64,000 nucleotides of DNA, from the NCBI GenBank assembly GCA_949316235.1, contig OX438748.1, positions 5,707,001 to 5,771,000 of the forward strand, given 5' to 3'. Origin of the DNA: Oegoconia quadripuncta (lineage: Eukaryota > Arthropoda > Insecta > Lepidoptera > Autostichidae). Position numbers and translations under genes: made by a program. A model generated the notes under the pieces. It was given only the letters and a program-made list of their open reading frames with translations. It ran no database searches and had not been told where the DNA came from. Below, piece by piece: positions 25,701 through 34,700 of the stretch; positions within the stretch are counted from its first letter, which is position 1; each line of letters starts with the position of its first letter.

Positions 25701-28700
25701 TAAAAAACGCGACTACACATTTTGTGTACCAGCTGTTATCCGCGACTTTATTCGCGTGGAACATTTCGTCAAAATCGGTTTAGCAAAAAGAAATTGCCTA
25801 TATATTAATCCAGGTTCTAATCTGTCTACCAACCCATCCAAACCCGTCCAGCTGTTTAGGCGTGAAGAGGTGAGAAACATACATACACGCACACCAACTT
25901 TCGCATTTATTTGTTGGGACTGGGATTGCGGGCGTCATTAACACGAATCTTAACGGTTCCGAGATATTTAGTTTTAATCGGTTTCTTTCATCATTATCAT
26001 TTATCAGCCACATGATGTCCACTGCTGAACATAGGCCACCCCCAAAGATTTACAGAGAGACCAGTTGGAAACGGCCTGCATCCAGCGACTTCTTGCAACT
26101 TTCATCAGAGCCTTGTGAGTCTACGTCCTACTACTTTTTATTTAAAAAAATGTATATTAAATTTGGTTTCTTTACTTAGATGATTTTCAATTTATAATGT
26201 TTACTAGCCTTCCGCCCGCGTGTACTAACTTTAACGTACGCGTTTATCCCACGGGAACTACTCACTTTATCGGCATAAAAAATATCCAATGTCTTAAACC
26301 AGAGTATATTCTACCTTTATACCAAATTTCATGAAAATTCGTTCATCCGTTTCGCCGTGATTGAGCAGAGCAACAAATAAACAAACATCCAAGTTATCGC
26401 TTTTTTTTGTTATTTTTTTTATGCACAACGGGTTGGTACTTGACCTCAATCACACCTGATGATAAGTGAAGATGAGGTCGAAGGTGGAAGCGTACTGATC
26501 CGGAAACCCCAACACATTTGGGGGACTGGCTATCTTATCTCTGACAACCAGAACACAACAATGCTATTAACATTGCTGCTTGGCAGCAGATTTAGATAAG
26601 ATGGTGGTAGCTAGCCAGGCGGACATTTAAAATGCCCTACCACCAATTAAACCGAGTACATGTTTAACATGTACCCCGCTGGGGATCGAACCCGGGACCT
26701 CCGAATCGTAAACCCAATGTTGTTTACATTGAGCCACGGAGGCGGTTAAAAATTTATGATATTTACTGGTGGCTTTTCCGACGTGAAATTCGTTTACATG
26801 TATATTTCGTTTCTATGTACGTGCATATAATTTATTTATCCTTCGAGAACTACTCGCTTTATCGGAGGTAAAAAGTATGCATTTCCTATATAGTGTATGG
26901 GCATATTGCACCCACGTACAAAATGAATGACATTTTCAATCCGTTCATCGGTTTCAACATACAAACAAACATTCAAACTTTGCATATATTATATTAGTTA
27001 CATTGGATGTACTAGTTACATTGGATTGTTTACTTTGTTGGTTGACCACGTTTCTTCTTGTGTAAACACGTTAAAAATAGGCCGATCGATCCGTACACGG
27101 CTATTAGACAACCCTTAAATGACCCGTGTAACTTTATACACATTTGTAAACAAAGTGACTTCATTATAAACAGAATCCCCACGAAAACTGATGAACATAT
27201 TCCAACCTTTCCAATATTATTCCTTTATTATACTTATTTAAGTATTATTATAATAATAATAATACTTATTTCATAAAATGTAACTCTAGTAATTAGATTA
27301 ATTAACAAACTGTATTTCAAGGGAAATCATTAGCATTACTAATAATTACAAGACTAGCTATTTACTGAAAGTATTACAATTTACAGTTAGTTATACTAGT
27401 TTGTATGTGTGTGTATAACTAATGAGAAAAAACGAAGATAAAAATGGAATAATCAATATAAGAAAATATATTAAGTGCATTAAGTTTATTTGTCGTGAAT
27501 AAAGTAAGTTCGATCAACTAATATTACAAGTGCCAAAGTTTGACTGTTTGTAGTATATAGTACTAGTCATCTTATTAGCCACAGAACATATAGTACTAGT
27601 AGGTATATAACTATAAATCGATGCGCTTAGTCGATGTCACTGGGGACTCGGGAGGTGGCTGTGTCATTGCTCAACGCTTAAGTATCTGCATTCGGCGAGG
27701 AAGCCAGTGTTTTTCGTATCTTGCCTTGCGAGCCCAGTTTTTACACTTACCCTAAGTTTGCTTTATCATCGTCATAACAGCTACATGTTTACTGGTTTGG
27801 ACATGTGGAGAGGATGAATGAAAGAAGACTTACGAAAGAGATATACAAAGCGAATGTGGATGGTAGTGTTGGTAGGGGAAGACCACGGCGAACATACCAT
27901 GATCAAATCGGGGACGTCTTAAAGAAAGGCCAAGTCAAGAGTACCCTAAACCGACGAGCATGTATGAACAACCTTATGAGAGTGAAGGAAGCAGAAGAGG
28001 TGTGTCAGGATCGTAGAAAGTGGAAGTCTGTGGTCTCTGCCTACCCCTACGGGAAACAGGCGTGACATTATGTATGTATGTAACAACTACAGGACATCCA
28101 CTGCTGAATACAGTCCCACCCCATAGCTTCCAGACCGGCCTTGCATCCAGCGACTTCGCGCGACCTACATCAGGTCGTCTGTCGACCTTGTGTAATGCGG
28201 ACGGCCGTCCTACCCTGCGCTAACCGATATGTGGTCTCCACTTTAATGCCTCAATGGCCATCAGTTCTTCGTGCAATATGCTCTAGCCATTGCCACTTCA
28301 ATTTACTAATTCGCTGGGCCGTGTCGGTAACGTTCGTTCGTCTACGGGTTTCTTCATTCATTCGATCTCGTAGTCAAACTCCGAACATCAGGCGATATAG
28401 AAAGGGCTCTCTAGCTCGTTATATAGCTCTACGCTTATACTAAAATAATACTATCCTGAATATTCCCTAACGTTTATGGCAAATATTACTATCAACATAC
28501 GTATGTACATGAATAAGGTTACTTAAATATACGTACATAAAGCGAGTCGCGGCTAAAATACCTAATATCTGCGGGCTTACGTAAACTCATATTAGGCACT
28601 GTGACGCAGTAAGGCGAGATGGCATTACATAAAACAGTTTTTATAGAAGGATCTACGTAGACGAATGAAAATTTCAACCTACTTAGTTCAAACTGTTTTA

Positions 28701-31700
28701 CTACTCAGAATAGTTAGAGGGTGTATTTTTTTATGCACGACGGGTTCGGACTTGACCTCAATCACACCTGATGTTAAATGAAGATTAGGTCGAAGGTGGA
28801 AGCGTACTGACCCGGAAACCCCAACACATTTGTGGGACTGGCTATCTTATCTCTGACAACCGGAACACAACAATGCTATAAAACATTGCTGCTTGGCGGC
28901 AGATTTAGATAAGATGGTGGGAGCTAGCCAGGCGGACATTTAAAATGCCCTACCACCAACCAAACCGAGTACCTACTTAAACACGTACCCCGTTGGGGAT
29001 CGAGCCCGCGACCTCCGAATCGTAAACCCAATGTTGTTTACATTGAGCCACGGAGGCTGTTAAATCGGCAGCGGCGGCGGTTACATTTGCTTTTTTGAAA
29101 AAACATATCGAAAATATTTATTTTCATTATGAAACTGTTGTTGAGATATCCTTGTAAGTATTTAAATATTATTTTAGAAAAACTCGCTCTTCAATAGCAA
29201 TATAATGATTTAAGCCTAAAAAGTACTTGTATGTACTCTATCGTTGTTTCTTTCTGTAATGTTGTAACTCACGTAGTTTATGTTTAATTTTAATATTGTA
29301 AATCCAAAATTTTATTCTATGTAATATACCTAATTTCTGGAAAGTCTTGATTTCTTTTTGGCTTTTATTTTTTATTTTACCATATTACATGTTATATTGT
29401 TAAATGTTTACCGCTAGAAAATTTGCATGTCGTGGTCACTTATAATTAAGGTGGCACTTTCACTATGTATCTACAACTGCGTTTTTAACACATTGGATTG
29501 GTATGAATCTATAATGTTGGTAATCCTACAATAAATAATTAAAAAGAAGATTTACAAAATAAGTTCTTTAAGGCTGGTTAAGGGTTTCAATGGTGAAGCT
29601 GTAAAACTATATTAAGCAAATAATTTTCTTTTTGTGAAAGTGGAATTTAATCGTATGAATTATTTTTTTTCACTCAAAAAGGACCAACCTTATCGACCAA
29701 ATAAACGTGGCTTTAAATTAGGATAAATACCAGCCCATTAAATATTATGGTTTTACAATCTTTCAGCTTTATCATCACAACCAGCTTAAACCAGCTTTAA
29801 GCGCATATTTTACAGTTGTTTTGAGAGTGTTCCCATAAGTTAATTTTAAAAATTGCTGAACGCATTCATTTACAACTACACCCAAAGGTAATTAGTCGTT
29901 TTGTCCAACAGACGTGACGTTATTTAATAGAAAAGGATGTTATAAACAAAAATATTTTCATATCAGATAAAAAGTCTTTCCAATAGAAGCCAATTTGTCT
30001 ACAATTTTATAACGGAAAATAAATATTTTATTGATATCACAGTAGGTATATACAGAGCATGGAAACATACGTGAAATAATCACGCTCCATTACTAATAGT
30101 AGTAATCGTGTTATTAACTAATGTTCAACTAGAAAATTATGAGTAAAATTCAGGAAGTTTCATTGTGATGGAAGATATAAAAAAAAATAACAAGACGCGT
30201 CCTTCATTATGCAGGGAGTGTGCCTACTAGCCTCCGTCCGCGGCTTCGTGGGGTTTTTTTCAGAAATGAGTGGAAAAAAAAATAATATAAAAAAAAAATA
30301 TTCCATAGGTATATAGGGTAGACCAGACCTATGATAAGTCTGATTTTACATTTTTTAAGCTTCTTCAAAAGGAAATTTTCCCCTGAGAAGAACAAGCAGG
30401 AAACTCGAAGGGTTGATGTTTTTTTAAAAAATAGGTTTTCATATTACTAAAGGCAAAATTTATTTCATTACTAACTGTGAAATATAATATCGCTATTTGG
30501 ATTATCTGATAATTTTTAAAATGCGTGCATTGAACCCTAGGATTCAAATTTCCCACAGTTCGGACGATTACAAAAATCTGTCTTATGAAACTCTGAGGAG
30601 TTATGATAATAAATTAATAACCGCGGACAAATAAGCTCATCCATCGAAGGGAATGGCTACCTGCATTGTAACCTTTACGTAGATGTATCATGTACGATTC
30701 ATTTCCCCAAATGCCAAGACACTTTACGATATCAACCCGCGTGTGTTTCAAGTGTGAAGCTACCAACTTGATAAAGTCGCATTTTATGGGAACATTCGTT
30801 CAATGCCGAGGTAGTAAACTTGGATATAGCCTGCCCTTATGACCGGTACGATGCCTTTATAGAGTTTATTAATAAAACAGCTGCGAGACAACCTTTTGCG
30901 GCTGAAAGTCAATTTAAATTAAAAGTTACCTACTAATGTGGGACTATGACATCATACCATGCTAACTTTGCAGATGGAAACAAGGACCTTTACTTGTTAT
31001 GATTCTGACATGTCGTGATCAAAACAAAACACCCAGTGACTGGCAAATGACACAAGACTGGCCGCGAAGCTACATCCACCATCCAATGAAATTTATTTTT
31101 ACTTAGGCTTCAGTCTTGTTCAAATTTTTTTTATTATGTGATTTAGCCCAGAAATTAAAAAAAAATTTCATGTGAATCCTTGAAATTATATTCCATTTTC
31201 CAAATAAAAAACATATGTTCCAATATGTTTTTAGATATTTCGGACACTTACACCAATCATCTAGTCCCAAACTAAGCAAAGCTTGGGCTATGGATACTAG
31301 ATAACGGATAAACATACATAAATATTTATATAAACATCCAAGACTCAGGAATAAATGTTCGTATTCATCACACAAACATTTACCCCTCGCGGGATTCGAA
31401 CCCGCAACCGTTGGTTTCGCTGATAGGGACTATCCATTACACCAATCGGTCGTCAAATATGATTAACGAAGAAAAAAAACTCCAATTTCATAGGTAACGA
31501 CCAAATATTTTATTAATTAAGTCTAAATCTAAGCTCGAATCAGTAAAGACCGTACCAATCTAGACGAATGGCAAAGACAACACAACAAACAAGGTGCCAA
31601 CGAGTGTGGTGAATGGTGCGGTGACGGGCACTGAAGCCAGTAATAGTTTGCGGTACAAAGGACAATCCAACGCGTATTGATTTTGTGCACGTATAGCTGG

Positions 31701-34700
31701 AATTTCCCGGTAACTTGTGAGGAATATTATGTAGGTTAAGTTTTCAAACGTGTATCTAGGCACAGTCATATTTCAAATACATATAATAACTGTAATTTTT
31801 AACAGTAACTGTTTTTTTTTTAATTCAACTATGTTATAAGTCAACGGCTTAACCGATTTTCAAGAAATATAGCTCCTCGAATTGTGTTTAATATAAAAAG
31901 AAAAACCGGCCAAGTGCATGTCGGGCCACGCGCAGTGTAGGGTTCCGTTCCGTAGACTTAGAAGGGGGACTTTTGTTGTTTGATAAATAATTTTCAACGT
32001 AGAGAAATTTTTCAACTATCACTCATTAACTTGTATTACCTACTTAATAATAGTTTTCCTTTAAACTTCATTATATACCGGATGACTTTTTTTACTATAT
32101 AGGTAAGTGAAATAAAGTTATTGGCATAGGTAGTTTATTTTATTTTTTCAAAAACGGAAGCGCCGGGCGGTATTTGATATGCGACTGGCGGCATTCGTCC
32201 CTACGAAATTTGGAGAAAATATGAGTTACCAATAAATTGCGCCATTACCATTTTCCCCAAATTTTATATATAATCATGTGGAATAGGCTACAAACAAAAA
32301 TGACACATTATTAACACTTTATTCGATGATGGTTTTGAAAATAACAATTAAACTACATATGGCAATACCTTATTTCACTTACCTAATATGCCCTATTTTT
32401 TTCCTTAAGGTAAAAAAACTCATCCGGTATACTACTGCCGTGAATTGCACATATCCAAACCCACGTACCCATACCAAATTACAGATTTATAGTAAGCCTC
32501 GGACACACAAATACGCAAAATGCTGTCAAACACAAAAGCAGCAACTCCTAATAATATGATACCATTAGGTCTGAACATACACTCGTTAAAACTGCAGATA
32601 CCTACTGTGAGTGGTTATAGCTAAGTCACAAGACCCGGAGCAAACGTTACGACGCCGCTTTGCGATTGATAAAGGACCTTTTAGTTTGATGAGCTACGTG
32701 TAGGTCAACAGCAATAGATTCTCTTTCGATTATTATGTTAGATTACAATGCCCGTGCTTTGGAGGGCACGTTAAAATAGTCGATCCCGGTTGATGTCAAA
32801 TGAAGGCAGTCGTTAAGCCAAGTTGACAGAGACGACTTAAAACACTGACACTGTCAGGTGGCCACTAGTCCGACACAAATCCACCAATCCTCACTGGGCC
32901 CGCGTGGTGTATTGTGGCCCATATCCTCTCCCAGTGAGAGGAGGCTGTGCCCTTAGGGGCACTGTTAGCAGTGAGGCTGTTGATGATGACGATCTCGTAA
33001 TGATCGTTATCAAATTAAATTCTGGATTTTCGGTCTCATCTACTCTTTAATGTTGAAGCGCCAGATCGAGTTGCGTGTATCTTTGACAATGTATCTCTGG
33101 ATGCCTTTTTTTTGACGCGGGCATACGCCATACCAGGGATACCCACTAAAACCCCACGGCGACCTTCTTCGGCAGTAGGGAGGACCTGGGAACGCATAAG
33201 CGGCCATAATACGCCATTTCCCGGAAGGCATCTAGGGCAGCCTCCGTAGGGGGCGCTGTCGTGCCTCACACCGCGATCAGCGAGCGGTATGAAGCACGGC
33301 AGGGCCCGATGCGACGATCTGTGGATACCTCTTCTCATGTGTGCTTTCTTCCATGGTTAGTAAGATGATGATGAAGGTCCCTCATGTGTCATTATATCGA
33401 AAAACACGTCGGAACACTCCTCATTGTAAGCCGTTAGACGATTTACCTAGGTAGTTAATGTCCCTGCGGAAACTGAACGATTCTAAACCGTATGTGACTG
33501 GGGTGCACCACCTCAGAGATAGGGTCATGAGGCCGAACCTTAGTCTTATATAACCAAAATCTGAAAGCGTTAGCGTGAAAAACTATATAGTAAATCATAT
33601 ACCGTAGCTTGAAGTGCAGATCACCGAGCTTGCCATCGTTAGTCTCCGGTTCCACTGGCTTCACCTTTTCAGTAGCATTGGCGTCCGCTAGCTCCTTGCT
33701 GAGGGGTGTCGGCTCCGGGGCCGTCGGAGAGTGGGGGCTGGTCGCGCCAGATCCCTGGGGACAGAATAGGAGTGTCAGAAGCCTTGGATATACGAGAGAA
33801 AAATATTATTATTTCAAATGTCCTGCCAGTTTGAGGTAGATACAATGTACGTAGCGGGAGGATGGGCGACCGTAAGAGTGTTAGACTCACAGATCTCTGT
33901 GGTGGCCGGAGCGAGTCGTGGCATAGACGATATCAATATTTGTTTTCCGGAGTTTTATAGCCTACCTACAGCAAGGTTGCAGTGAGGCAGTGGTGAGATA
34001 TATGGCTATTGTAAGGCTAAACTCACTGGGTTCTGCGGTGGCGGCAGTGGTTGCGGCGGCGTGGTGGCGGTAGGTGCGGTGGGCGCAGTAGGAGATGGCG
34101 ACTTGCGCAGGTAGTGTGTGGCCGAGCCGGGGGAGCGGACCGCGGTGGCGCGCCGAGGAGGTTGGAATACTAGAGCCTTGTCTGGACCTCGCTTGCCTCC
34201 TGGATGTGACATAATAATAATTTTTTACATTTTCGAAATAAAGAAGGTCAATAATAGGTTCATTATGGTGAATAATGTGTGTTCGAGTCGTCCAGATAAG
34301 GGGCCATCCAACTTCTTACCAGTCTGCTTACCTGGTAATTTTTTAGAATAAAAACGGTACAAATATCAAACTGGAAGTGAAGTCTAGTGCACTATGTACC
34401 TATAGCGAATTTAACAGTAAAATTTCCCAAATAAGGAATTCGTGTAGTTCCCATTAACTGGTGACGCCACTCTTGATGACGAACAACTTTCGCCAAGGAA
34501 CAAAGTCGAATTCCATCAAAAATTTTTCGATTAGGTACCCAATCAAAGTAAATCATTCTTAAACCACGTTTAATATGGAAGTCCAACAATTTTCGCCTGA
34601 ATTCTGCTATGGTTCCTAATGGAAAGTTGTTCGTAATCAGGAGTGCAGTTACAAGTACACAGGAATTTCACGAATAAATTTCACTCTGTATGGGAGTAGG

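Noticed and set aside
33040..33338. Extra synaptotagmin exon
   Set aside because: The neighbouring exons join in frame without it, and the frames here have no C2 or linker similarity.
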